From positions 744,001 through 808,000 of the forward strand of contig JAGKQI010000040.1 in assembly GCA_018806915.1 (NCBI GenBank): a stretch of DNA of 64,000 nt, given 5' to 3'. The position numbers and the translations under genes are program-made. This document shows positions 54,594 through 64,000 of the stretch, piece by piece (position 1 is the stretch's first letter; every line of letters begins with the position of its first letter). This DNA comes from Phytophthora colocasiae (lineage: Eukaryota; Oomycota; Peronosporomycetes; Peronosporales; Peronosporaceae). The notes below the pieces were generated by a model that was given only the letters and a program-made list of their open reading frames with translations, did not search any database and was not told the origin of the DNA.

Positions 54594-54676
54594 GAACCCC
54601 CCAGCGTCGGTGTCGCGCGCATACAGCCTGCGTCAGGCTATCGTACGCCTAGAGTGCCCCCACGAGTTGCTCGTAG

Positions 54677-55700
54677 GACGGGCCCATTTACGTCCACCTA
54701 CGCGAGCTACGCCACATCACGCCGGATACTACTTGTGACTTCATCGTGGACGACTCCTCTCGGAGACCTGGCTGGATGTGCGAGCTCATCTTCTACCCGA
54801 GCGAATTCGACACATGCCCCCCGCGCCCGGCGGGGCTCAACAGATTGGCAGAGACCGACGTGCTTATTCCCTACACGCGCCTGACTCGCCCGGACGAGAA
54901 CCTACGAGAGGAGATTAACGAGCGTCCCCTGTTGATGCTATATCGGTTCGTGCGCTTTCACACGTGCTTCGTAGCCGAGGAGGACAGTGGGCCTCGCCAT
55001 TACGTGGAAGTGCAGCTGGGCGCCTACGCCCTCGGTCAGATTGTTCTATACCGTACTACACGATCCCTATCATTCCGTACGGCCACCGGGGCCGTGCTCC
55101 AACCTTCAAGTCGTTTCGTATGCTTCGTGGAGATACGGCATCGGGCTACAGACAGTCCGGTGTACGTATCGATCCCATTTGATGCCGCATGGCAAGCTCG
55201 AGTGGAGAGAGATGAGTTTATGGTCGGCTGGTGTCATGGAGTTCCTATTAACTCCAGACCCAACCAACGGGCGCGACGCTTTCGTTCGCGATGGAAGGAA
55301 CTAGCTGTGCCGGACATTCCCGATGCAGAGCTACAGAAACTCCTCAAGGACACGTTCGTACCAGCAGGATCGGACACAACAGTTGACTTCGGCTCGGAGC
55401 CGATCGCTGTGGTGACGGAGTTTGGCCGGGCCATTACCATGACGCCATTGCAATATGCTAAGCAGTTCTTGGGACCTCCCAAGCCCTCGACACGTATGGA
55501 CATGGACGTCGACAGCGACGAGGAGTCTCCTTCGACGATCTTGGCCACGGGGCTCTCGAAGGGTCGGCCTCTTCCTCTGTCGTTTCAGATCATTCAGCTG
55601 AGCAACCTTCAGGCAACTCCACTGGCGCAACCCCGCCCCGAACCGTCGGACGTTTCGAGGGCGGCGATGTCTACTAATCCAGACGGCGGCAGCAGTTACA
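54677..55700 (+). CDS. YR2 gag-like N-terminal region
   Basis: Frame open from a stop at 54674 (first GTG at 54746). No recognised domain; long hydrophobic/aromatic stretches suggest a folded domain. It runs on to 55966, but the coding-like frame appears to switch near 55700 to the next feature, so a frameshift is likely. Confidence 0.55.
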
Positions 55701-55709
55701 CCGGCGGCT

Positions 55710-56450
55710 TTGGATGTACCGGTTCCTACGGCACCACCCGCGGCAGACGCGGTGCTAACGGCGATCTTGGAGCTCACGAAGACTACCCAACAGATGCTTG
55801 CTGCACAGGCGGCGAGTCAACAACTATTGCAGGAACAATTGCTGCTTCAACGTTCGCCGGCCAAGCCGTCTCAGCCATCACCTCACAGTCCTCAAGGGCC
55901 ACCTCATCTTCAGGTGCATACCGACAGTGCACACCGACGTCACCGACGGCGGAGCCGCAGCCGTAGCCCGGCCTCCAGCCGTCTATCTCGTGAGAGACGC
56001 TCCCGTAGCCGATCCAGTTCACGATCACGCGGCCGCAGAACACCATCAGGCCGCCCTCAGCGTGCTAACCACAGCCACACACCGAGGCATGGACGGCCGC
56101 CGACCCACGGGCTCCATGCGAACGGGGATCCCTCCTACACCAGGTCTAGTGGATATGACGACGGCCATAGCCGTGCATCCCCCCGTGACGGAGTTACCAC
56201 AGCACATAGCTATTGGGACAGTACCAGACTTGAGCACGGCCGTAGCCGGAGACAGGAGTCTCCTCGAGACTTGGCGCCCTCGTCATCACCTCGACAGGGC
56301 CAGTGGAGATATGACAACCGCATCCAGGAGCGGTTCATCGCGCCGACTGAGTTCCAGACAGGAGGATCGGCATTCCGACCATCCGCAGCTGAAGTAAACG
56401 TGCATCAGACGGCTCAAGTTGGTCCGAGACCAGCGGGTAGGTACATTTAA
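55710..56450 (+). CDS. YR2 RS-rich region
   Basis: 246 codons from an ATG at 55710. A Gln/Leu/Ala coiled-coil-like segment is followed by a dense Arg/Ser region (RRRSRSRSPASS, RSRSSSRSRG) resembling the RS domains of splicing factors, then a Gly/His/Arg-rich part. Such tails bind RNA or nuclear partners; in a gag-like protein it may serve RNA binding or nuclear entry (inference). Confidence 0.6.
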   Translation: MDVPVPTAPPAADAVLTAILELTKTTQQMLAAQAASQQLLQEQLLLQRSPAKPSQPSPHSPQGPPHLQVHTDSAHRRHRRRSRSRSPASSRLSRERRSRSRSSSRSRGRRTPSGRPQRANHSHTPRHGRPPTHGLHANGDPSYTRSSGYDDGHSRASPRDGVTTAHSYWDSTRLEHGRSRRQESPRDLAPSSSPRQGQWRYDNRIQERFIAPTEFQTGGSAFRPSAAEVNVHQTAQVGPRPAGRYI

Positions 56451-56546
56451 TCTGAACTAACATCGTTTTGGCGCCTCAATTGGCAAGGCCGGGTCTCAAC
56501 AATTCAGCAAAGGGAAACAAGACGTGGTAAGTACCGGGTCACGAAA

Positions 56547-57297
56547 GTGACAGCAAAAATGTTGTTCGCGGTAAACTTTGGAACGCGTCAATTGGATCAT
56601 TTCCTGTCGCCGGCAGCGGATGCGGGTGGTGGGAGAGCAGTGCAGCACGACCCAGCGACATGGGCTTCGGCAGGTACGAGTCCGGTCGAGAGCATCCGCA
56701 CTATGGAAGATCTACGTGCCACAATGTACTGTCTTCAAGGGGCAGCTGTTGAATGGTATCCGAGAGCCGTAGCCTCGGTGTTCAACGCGGTACACACGGA
56801 CTCTCTCGCTGGACTGTATGATGACGCCCCGGAAAGTTTGGTGCATGCTGTGATTAACCTGTATTCGTACGTCTTCACGGTGCTTTTCGACTCCATTAAC
56901 GACGGTCGGCATGGTTCTCTTCTGCAAAGTGATGCCCGTAGCATCATGGCCCATGATTCCCCGGATTATATTCGCATGGTGCGCCATGTCATTGAACGGG
57001 CGCTGATTCGGACTTGGGTACACAGTGGGACTTCCGCTGCGACTGGATCCCATCTCAATACGCGTCGACAGCGTCGGGAACGGACAACCACATCCCCCGG
57101 TTCCACCGCCCATCCTGCGCTTGATCCCCACGCACAACGGCAAGGCGATCTGCTTGCGAAGCCAGACGCAGACTGGCTGCAGTTTTCGTTCTTGCAAGCA
57201 CCCTCACGAGAAGGTGCAGCTTCCTGAGGAGGTGACGTCGTACGTCACATCCAAATACGGCGCATTGGCCACCGATCACCCGAACCTACAGCACTGA
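56547..57297 (+). CDS. YR2 gag capsid-like region and zinc motif
   Basis: Frame 56547-57227 (helical, capsid-like, MTAKMLFAVN...) gives way near 57020 to frame 57025-57297, which carries CLRSQTQTGCSFRSCKH, a C-x8-C-x4-C-x-H zinc motif. Together they look like the end of gag; the frame change is probably a mutation. Confidence 0.6.
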
Positions 57298-57321
57298 CGC
57301 CTCGGAGGTGACAGTCAGGGT

Positions 57322-58050
57322 TTGAAGGCATCTACATTTTACTCAACATCGACTTTCGACTCTACTTCACCTCGTTTTCCATGTCGCCGACCGCTAGCCC
57401 TAGCTCGGTCGGTCTTCCCGGTGCCGCGCACCTACACAACCGCGCCCTTGTACGCTGCAACAGCCTCGGAAGTTTGCATTCTTGCGTTCGACGGTGGGTT
57501 CCGTAGAGCCCATCGACAAGGAGCGTTTGCATGTTGCGTTTGGACCTCGCCGGGCATTCCGGCGTGGTGGTTGGCCTGTTCAGTCCGTGGGGACTGCACT
57601 AACAACGAAATGGAAGCACGCGGGCTACTTGCTGGATTACATTGGCTAGCAACAAACCGTCCTAACGGTTTCGTACGCGTCTTCGGTGATTCAGCTTTGA
57701 TAATTTCCCTGACACTATCGACATATCGGGTCAGCGCTCCAAATCTGGCCCCTCTAATTCGGTCAATCCGGGAGACATTCCTCCATACGGGCGTGACAGT
57801 AGCGAATGCAGTACCGCGGAGATACAATGTTGCTGCAGACGGTCTGTGCAACTGGGTCATGGATTTGGATTTGGACGCTACAACATCGTTCACAGCGGAG
57901 TCGACTCAGTGGCCTACCACTGTCGACCCGGCGGACCCAACATCACGAGGATATGAATTTGGCGAATTGCCAGGATTCACCGAATATTATCGGGATCAAT
58001 GGGTAGCCCACTGGTCTCTGGTTCTATCGGACTACGGGTGGTACATATAG
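57322..58050 (+). CDS. YR2 additional RNase H-like domain upstream of RT
   Basis: 242 codons with an RNase HI pattern: ILAFDGGFRR (first Asp), NNEMEARGLLAGL (Glu), VFGDSALIIS (Asp) and a terminal YNVAADGLCNW (Asn and Asp). The spacing resembles archaeal-type RNase H. It lies between the zinc motif and RT in the same orientation, where DIRS/Ngaro elements do not normally have such a domain. YR1 shows none at this position. Its catalytic residues look intact, unlike those of the RNase H after RT. Confidence 0.7.
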   Translation: MKASTFYSTSTFDSTSPRFPCRRPLALARSVFPVPRTYTTAPLYAATASEVCILAFDGGFRRAHRQGAFACCVWTSPGIPAWWLACSVRGDCTNNEMEARGLLAGLHWLATNRPNGFVRVFGDSALIISLTLSTYRVSAPNLAPLIRSIRETFLHTGVTVANAVPRRYNVAADGLCNWVMDLDLDATTSFTAESTQWPTTVDPADPTSRGYEFGELPGFTEYYRDQWVAHWSLVLSDYGWYI

Positions 58051-58204
58051 TACGACACCGATTTCTTCGTGAACCTCCGTCCCGTTCTGACATACAGACG
58101 TCGGCGACGTTGCGGTCACCACCTTTGACACGCTCTACGACGAGGCATCTCCTTTCGACACTGACGTCAGCAGAGAGTGCGTCATTAACGGGATCACGCG
58201 GTGT

Positions 58205-59865
58205 GTGCCGGCGGACATTTTCCGTACCTTCAAGGCCCTAGCCTTAACCAACGGCATTCCGTTTTGCGAGAACACATTGTTCATCAAACCAAACGCAGAT
58301 TGTTTGGAGATCCCTCACACGGATGTGGAATTCTTGACCACTGTGGTTAGCCTACCGAATGTAGGTATTGCAGGAGCCTTACGTATTCTCAGAGGGCAGA
58401 CCTCAAGGGACCCTCGTCCCAATAAGGCTCTTCGTCCCAAGTTGTACCGAACACACTTGGCAGATTATCCAGGGTTACAGCGTCTCTGTGCAATTGCAGA
58501 ACACGGGGTCATACCACATTGGCGGACAGACGTGGAACGGATCGGAGTCAGCCCACTACCGGTCAATTACCCAAGCGCTGTAAGCGGAGCAGCGATTGTG
58601 AATCACCGTCTCTTGAAGGACTACTATCGAGGCCGTTGCCTTCTTGCCAATATAGAGATCCTGACAGCTGATCCAGGATTTCAAGCGAGCGCCTTTGCGC
58701 TAGTCCCGAAGAAAGACATTCCCATAACGGAAGACGGTCGGACAATTCACAATCTAGCGGCCCCCGTAGGGGCATCCGTGAACAAGGCCACAGACACCGA
58801 GCATACTTCCATATTGCCCTGCGAGTTACAGAACTTCGCCGTCGATACCCAGGTTGTCGCATCTTCGCGCTTGGGGCAGATATTGCGGAGGCATTCCTCC
58901 ACGTGCCAGTGCACGAACGGCATGCACCCGCATTCGGGGGCACCCTTTCCCAATCACAAGTCGGTATCGTATCTGGATCAGCCGTATTCGGGTGGACAGC
59001 TTCTCCCGGATTCTTTGCCATAATGGGGAAAGCAGTAAGGCACTATCAGCGGGCAGGCACATCGTATGTGCTCGAATTACCAGAACCCATGTGGATATAC
59101 CAGTGGGTAGACGACATCGTGCTTATTGAGGTGGATATGGGAGACAGACTCCTGCGCGCGGAGCGCCGTCTTCAAGATGCGGTTAAGTTGGTATTCGGGA
59201 ATGATGGTTGGCACGAGGGCAAGTTTACCACGTGGTCGGAACAGTTCCATGCAGTCGGCATCGACTGGAATATTCCCGAAGCCACCGCTACTCTTCCACA
59301 TAGGAAGATTGACAAGGTAAAGCAAACGGTGCAGGACACGCTCAAGCAGCGGTTCGTATCACACAAACGATTGGAATCTCTCGTGGGGATCCTCCGTCAT
59401 GTGGTGACATTCATACCGATTGCAAAACCCTTCATGCAGCGAATCGTATTCGCGCAGCTAGTCTCCAAGAGAGCAGGTAGGAGCGGAACTCCTATAACGA
59501 GGCTAGATCTGCTCTGGTGGAACAATCTGGTGTTCCAGAACGAGTTTGCAGGGGTTCCTCTGACGATGTTCGGCACCGAGCCCCCTGAATCGGACGGATG
59601 GGTAATTCTACATGACACAGCGACTGTGTTCGTATTCGGTCTTACCCCGAAGCGAGTGCACCGGGTGCATTGCGGGTCACAAGTTACCGAAGTTGACTTG
59701 TCACGGATTCTCCTGGATCTCATGATACGATGGAAGGTGGCGGCACCGTCCGAGAAGCCGTGGAGCCTACTCCGTGTGTATGTACGCAATGCATGGGATA
59801 TCAGACTTCTGCGAACACAATGTTCAGCCGGGACTCTACAGCGCAGCAACATTTGCGCTCATTAG
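58205..59865 (+). pseudogene. YR2 reverse transcriptase with degenerate RNase H
   Basis: Frames 58205-59023 and 58903-59865 together form RT: box A GADIAEAFLHVP and box C YQWVDDIVLIE. A frameshift near 58850 joins them. The RNase H that should follow (about 59590-59830) is weak: HDTATVFVFG at the first Asp, and YVRNAWDI where YR1 has VWSDNTSA, so a catalytic Asp appears lost. Confidence 0.8.
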
Positions 59866-59899
59866 CATTGGTCCAAGCAGCTCGCAAGTGCATAATCAC

Positions 59900-61162
59900 T
59901 GTAAACCGAATACTGGCCCGGTCGGCCGAAGCGAGGGCGTGTGACGTTCACAACCCGACTATCATCTCTGACCGTTCTGACCTGCAGACAGGTTGGCAGA
60001 CATATCAAGAGAGACAACTCGACTTAAACGAGCGGCTATCAACGAGTCTACACTCGGCACGTACGTCAAGAAGTTCCGATACTGGAGGAACTTCTGCAGT
60101 GAGTTCGGATTTCCGGTGTAGATCGACGGCCTCCCTCAAGAACGGCAAGCCCGTATCGTCGGTCTCTACGCAGGACTGTGTGTCCTCGAAGGACACAATT
60201 CCCAGGGACGAGGAAACAAGTATCAGACATTTGATGGCAAGATGGCGGCAGTCGCCTTCGCCCACCGTAGCGTTCGAAACGCACGACTCAATTACAAGAC
60301 TCCGGAATTTGAGCTCATTGCTCAAGGCTATAAGCGCACCCACAGCCAGGTGGAACGGAAGCAGCCAGTCACCACATCCATGCTGCTCGAGATGCATCGG
60401 CAGCTTATGGGGCAGCGGACAGACCTGAATGGAGAGGTCACCGATATCCTATGGGGGTCGATCCTCCTCGGGTTCTTCTTCTTGGATCGCAGCTCGGAGC
60501 TGTGGGGACCAGTGAGCCGTGACTCATCAACCGGCACCGTGCACTGTGTAAAAGCAGAGGATGTAATCATTCGGGACCGCCATGGATCCCAGGTCGGACC
60601 GGGTTCATCCAGAGGAGTCTCCGTGGATATACATTTCAGATCCCACAAAGGAGACCGAACAAGACAGGGAATCGTGGTACGCCATTATCGATCCGGCCTA
60701 CCGGAACTGTGCCCAGTTGCAGCCGCAGAAGCTTGTCGTCAAGCAAGACAACGACTGCAAAGTCGAGGAGAGCAAACTGGGCCCTACTTTACGTCGATAG
60801 GGCAAAGGAGGCTGATCAACAAGTCCGTGGTAGCAAGGACGATCAAAGGAGCCGCGGAAGCATGTGGGGCAGACCCAACCGAATATTCGGCGCACTCACT
60901 GCGGATCGGTGGGGCGTGCGCTCTTCTAGCTGCGGGACGCAGTGAGCTGGTCATCAAGTTGATGGGACGTTGGTCGAGCTGGTGTTTTTCGGTGTACACA
61001 AGACTCAGACCTGGAATGCTTCGAGACGTGGCAGAACACATGATTCGAGCGTCTACTTGGGATTGCCCGGATCTGTTATCCGGGACGCAAGGGGGGTTGA
61101 GAAGCCAAGCTTCGCTAACTAACCAAGTATTTACCCCTCTCGCCGTGCGTGAAGACAACTAA
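59900..61162 (+). pseudogene. YR2 tyrosine recombinase
   Basis: The catalytic core is open from 60242 to 61162: Arg in FFFLDRSSELW, H-x-x-R in SAHSLRIGG and Tyr in SVYTRLRPG. The core-binding part upstream is in the same frame (TLGTYVKKFRYWRNFC) but holds a TAG at 60119-60121. Apart from that stop the enzyme looks complete. Its end overlaps repeat B1. Confidence 0.8.
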
Positions 61163-61167
61163 GGAAA
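61094..61167 (+). repeat. YR2 split direct repeat B1
   Basis: 74 bp starting GGGTTGAGAAGCC and ending AAGGAAA; matches B2 at 61457-61530 with about five differences. Confidence 0.85.
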
Positions 61168-61325
61168 GTGCACGGTTCGGTGAACCGGTTAGGCGGCGAA
61201 GCGAACCGGATGTTTCCGAGGAAAGGCGAAACTCACGGCATTCGCGAGTTCGCTGGCTGAACAGCAAGTGTTCCAGCGCAAGGAAGGACACAGTCCACAG
61301 AGAAAGGAGCCGGGCTCCCGCGAAA
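61168..61325 (+). repeat. YR2 split direct repeat A2
   Basis: Directly follows B1 and matches A1 (54418-54593). Confidence 0.85.
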
Positions 61326-61456
61326 TGTTTTTTTTTCTTTCTCCATAGTGGTTGTGTTCCAAGTGGGGATTCCAAGTTGGGTTGGGCTTGCCCACAAAAC
61401 TCAGTTTCCCAGCGGGTTTATAGACTGTTCTCCATGAGGCGAATTCGGATTAGTTA

Positions 61457-61530
61457 GGGTTGAGAAGCCAAGATTCGCTAACTAATCAAGTATCTGCCCC
61501 TCTCGCCGTGCATGAAGACAACTAAGGAAA
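61457..61530 (+). repeat. YR2 split direct repeat B2, right end of element
   Basis: Second copy of B. It is separated from A2 by about 130 bp of sequence not found at the left end. Confidence 0.8.
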
Positions 61531-62100
61531 GATTAATTCCGAGTACCAGTGGCCGGATTTCGAGTACATCAACCGACTTTGAGAGGTTTTGCAAAACGAA
61601 TTGAGGTCAGTTCGTACCGGTACTTTTCCGGTTTTTCTAGCGCACAACATGACACGTTGCTAATTACGATTTTTCGAGTGGACATGGACGTTACGCTGTG
61701 ATGTGATTGGATATACACTGGATTATGGGAGAAAGGGAGATGTGGGACGAGGTTATGTCCCGTGCGACAATATGATGGATCTGTGGAAGATATATATATT
61801 AATCTTCACCTGTACTGCAAAGGGGCCCAAGAGATCAGAAGTGTTCATCGGAAAAGTGCACAAAACTCCGAGAAGACAACAACACTCAGTCTGATCACCG
61901 GACTTTCCCCGACGATGAGTGCCTAAAGGTTGGAGAAAGTCTCTCAGAAGAATGTATCTCTGAGAGACCTCATCCCGTTGCCGTCCTGTGTGACGATGAT
62001 GGTTCAAGGAATATAATTTGCCCACAAGATACCAAGTATCGCGCGCCGGACGTAGCGCACCCCGCGCATATCCCAACTAGACTTCGTGCGTTGTAGCATA
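61531..62100. other. Non-coding stretch right of YR2
   Basis: About 570 bp, no supported gene. A segment at 61790-61910 has weak similarity to 63200-63310 (for example GTGTTCA(T/C)CGGAAAA), possibly old repeats. Confidence 0.4.
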
Positions 62101-62480
62101 CGTGCTCCGCACCCTGAAAACACTCATGGATTTCTGGTATCATGCATGGAAACTCTGATATCACACCATGAAGTCTGACGTACATGAGTCCGACGTACAT
62201 GAAGTCCGACGTACATGAGTCCGACGTACATGAGTCTGACGAACATGATTCTGGTGAACAAGTCTGATGTGTCCGGCTTAAATAAGCAATATTCCAGTCA
62301 TTGCCAGTTTCCGATGAACAGACTCCGACGTACAAGACTCCGAGGATCAGACCCAAGTGTCACGACTCTGGTATTACAACTCTGATGTACATAATTCCGG
62401 AGTACATGGTTCCGATGAACATGTCTCCGACGCACATGATTCCAGACCCTGATGAACAGGATACCAGACTCTGACACTCC
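62101..62480. repeat. Degenerate 15-16 bp tandem repeat
   Basis: Seven clear units with the consensus CATGAGTCCGACGTA at 62167-62270, then more diverged units to about 62480. The small minus-strand frames through it just follow the repeat and are not supported as genes. Confidence 0.85.
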
Positions 62481-63642
62481 GAAGTCCACCCCATACTGAA
62501 ACCAAGTGTACCCAACACGACCTCACGCAATCAAGTGAAACGCAACCCACTCATCCCTGTAATGACATCATTAAGTGTCGACTCGACAAGATCCGCTGTA
62601 CCGACTACCATAGTGAGCCCAAGTGAAAGTTCCTGAGTTATACTGAGACCAAGTGTATATGAGAATATGGAAGATAGAAGACAGAGAGATACGAGATATG
62701 TAACCAGAGTTCAATTTACCTTGTCACAAACAAGTCTATCTGCCTGCTGCTTCTTGTAAGTATTAGGCCACAACAAAGCTTTGAGTTGTGTGATCTCTCA
62801 CCTATCAAGCCCCTTTAGGTGGAGATCAGCGTAACGAAGAGACCTGAGAGGACCCACCTATTCCATTTACTAGTTGGGTCGTTTGTCTTGTCTCTAGCGG
62901 TAGCCCATTTCATATTGTACGTTTGGACAGGTTTTGGGAGCTAGACAGTCGCTCTCAAGACGCTCGGTAGACTGTTATATAACTGATAGTGTATTGGTTT
63001 ATTTTCCCTCTATATATTAGAGGGTGGTGCGCGAAAGTTACGGGAATACCAGCCAGGTGTCTGGTGAACATTTCCCTAGTTGACCTGGAGAACTAGCCCA
63101 CTGCTCAAGGGCCAGGAAAGAATAAGAGCAGCTACATATTTGCATATCGGAACTCTATATTGCGGTTATCTCGGAAGTCTAGTGACAGGACTTCCCATTG
63201 TATTAATTTCTCTTTTGCCTTCAGAAATCTCTTGTGTACACAAGTGTTCACCGGAAAACGTTCGACTCTCAAGCGCTCCTGTGAGGACCAGAAGGACATC
63301 CGACGGTCTACGCAAGGAACCCTCACTCTCACACAAACTCTCACGACCCCGGCGAGGGTCTCATTACCAAGACAACGAACCTATGAGGACAGCACAAGGT
63401 AACACACGCCTACCTTGCTGTGCGACTCTGGTATCACTACCGGTAGTCACACTTCCAGGTTCACTGTACGCCCCTGCACCGCGGTAAAAGTTGCACCGAC
63501 TTCGCGACAAACAACTCGAGGACAAGCGCGGTGGAGAACGCTGGCTGGCGGTTTAACGCTCCGTGTGCGGAGCACGCGGGCTTAAACCCGAGTAATACGG
63601 ACAATAAATGAGTTAAATTAATGAATGCTTCGTTATGACTGA
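62481..63642. other. Non-coding stretch before YR3
   Basis: About 1.16 kb with no supported gene. A TATATATTAGAGGG stretch near 63010-63025 resembles an LTR promoter region, but no matching second copy was found. A GCTCCG-TGTG-CGGAGC hairpin lies at 63558-63573, close to where the terminal repeats of YR3 would be expected. Confidence 0.4.
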
Positions 63643-64000
63643 CTAGTTCTTAGCGGCAAACCCGCCCTGCACTCGCCATTTTGCCAGGTTTCCCTTGTAC
63701 TTTTTTCCCGCCAATTTTTTGTACTCGGAATTCTGCCATTGTACTCGGAATTCTACCGATGTGAACTCGGGTTTCAGCCGGCGCTGGCGGTATTGTCGGT
63801 TACCGGTATGTGTACACGATTTCCGGCTTCCAGTACTCGTGATTAGTCCGCTACCGTAACGCTCCACTGCATCGGATCGCCATCGCCCAAAACGCTTTAC
63901 TGCTAAACTATCGAATCCTGCGTTGAAAAGTGCTGACGCACCGCCGCTCCGAAGAGAGTGCGCACTGTAATTTCCCGGATCGTGACCTGCCAATTTAGCC
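63643..64000 (-). CDS. YR3: C-terminal part of a tyrosine recombinase, cut by window edge
   Basis: Minus-strand frame with H-x-x-R (SAHSLRSGG), GRWRSDA and the nucleophile Tyr (VERYGSG), the same motif order as YR1 and YR2, so a third YR element runs off the right edge in the opposite orientation. Sequence to its left would hold its B1-A2-B2 repeats; none was matched inside the window. Confidence 0.8.
   Translation of the reverse strand, partial: AKLAGHDPGNYSAHSLRSGGASALFNAGFDSLAVKRFGRWRSDAVERYGSGLITSTGSRKSCTHTGNRQYRQRRLKPEFTSVEFRVQWQNSEYKKLAGKKYKGNLAKWRVQGGFAAKN

Larger units (their letters stand above)
54418..61530 (+). mobile_element. YR2: Ngaro/PAT-like tyrosine-recombinase retrotransposon with split direct repeats
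   Basis: A complete-looking element of about 7.1 kb. Order: repeat A1, gag-like frames with an RS-rich region, zinc motif, extra RNase H, RT, degenerate RNase H, tyrosine recombinase, B1, A2, B2. The A1 - body - B1-A2-B2 layout is the hallmark of Ngaro/PAT elements, which are thought to reinsert as circles by recombination. A frameshift in RT (about 58850), a frameshift near 57020 and an in-frame TAG in the recombinase (60119-60121) suggest it is now inactive. Confidence 0.85.

Noticed and set aside
25377..60121. Impression that all in-frame stops in the mobile elements are TAG, hinting at stop-codon reassignment or suppression
   Set aside because: TAG is frequent, but the LINE also has an in-frame TAA (46826) and a TGA (about 47329); CAG and TGG codons mutate to TAG easily, so ordinary decay is enough.
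61970..62489. Minus-strand frames with repeated CTSDS peptide
   Set aside because: They follow the 15 bp DNA repeat, whose length keeps the frame open by chance.
62970..63060. Possible solo LTR with TATA-like sequence
   Set aside because: No second copy, terminal TG...CA pair or target duplication could be matched.
1..64000. CRISPR array, tRNA or rRNA genes, bacterial operon
   Set aside because: No spaced direct repeats of CRISPR type, no recognisable tRNA or rRNA sequence, and the gene content is eukaryotic.

Overview
This 64 kb window looks like an effector-rich, repeat-rich region of an oomycete nuclear genome, most likely Phytophthora or a close relative. The main evidence is a family of Crinkler (CRN) type genes on the minus strand. 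They carry LFLAK and H(I/L)LVKxP N-terminal motifs, a P-loop NTPase and a C-terminal PD-(D/E)xK-like nuclease. The CRN genes sit among chromodomain-bearing Ty3/gypsy LTR elements, tyrosine-recombinase (YR, DIRS/Ngaro-like) retrotransposons and a LINE. There are no bacterial features (operons, ribosome binding sites, CRISPR), and no tRNA or rRNA gene was recognised. Several frames offered GTG or TTG starts; I used ATG where I could, as fits a eukaryote.

Layout. 1-16.5 kb: a head-to-tail array of CRN copies with a period of about 4.03 kb. Copy 0 runs off the left edge, copies 1 and 3 are open, copies 2 and 4 are frameshifted. 16.7-18.2 kb: gene 'B1', a lysine/glutamate-rich protein of unknown function. 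18.3-21.6 kb: CRN-D, broken by a deletion and by an AT-rich insert carrying the start of mitochondrial atp9. 22.3-29.5 kb: CRN-6, split by a 5.6 kb gypsy element (gypsy-1). 29.7-36.5 kb: gene 'B2', a paralogue of B1, split by a 5.9 kb gypsy element (gypsy-2). 36.5-54.2 kb: CRN-EF, split by a 14.8 kb nest consisting of a LINE that itself hosts a YR element (YR1) and a 716 bp terminal-inverted-repeat element. 54.4-61.5 kb: a second YR element (YR2) with the A1/B1-A2-B2 split direct repeats of the Ngaro/PAT type. 61.5-63.6 kb: non-coding DNA with a degenerate 15 bp tandem repeat. 63.6-64 kb: the end of a third YR element (YR3) on the minus strand.

Read from right to left (the direction of CRN transcription) the region is one array of repeated [CRN + gene B] units: EF-B2, 6-(B remnant), D-B1, 4-(remnant), 3-(remnant), 2-(remnant), 1-(remnant), 0. 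The left units were re-amplified recently and differ by only a few bases. The right units are older, and each is broken by a transposon, organelle DNA or indels. Within the CRN family the LFLAK domains have been shuffled, duplicated and lost, so the locus looks like a place where effector N-termini are recombined.

Possible system-level novelty lies in the mobile elements. YR2 carries an extra RNase H-like domain between gag and reverse transcriptase, while the RNase H in its usual position looks catalytically eroded. The LINE combines an OTU-type cysteine protease-like ORF1 with a C-terminal archaeal-type RNase H. Most transposon reading frames hold stops or frameshifts, so these copies are probably inactive. 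Some homopolymer frameshifts could instead be assembly errors.
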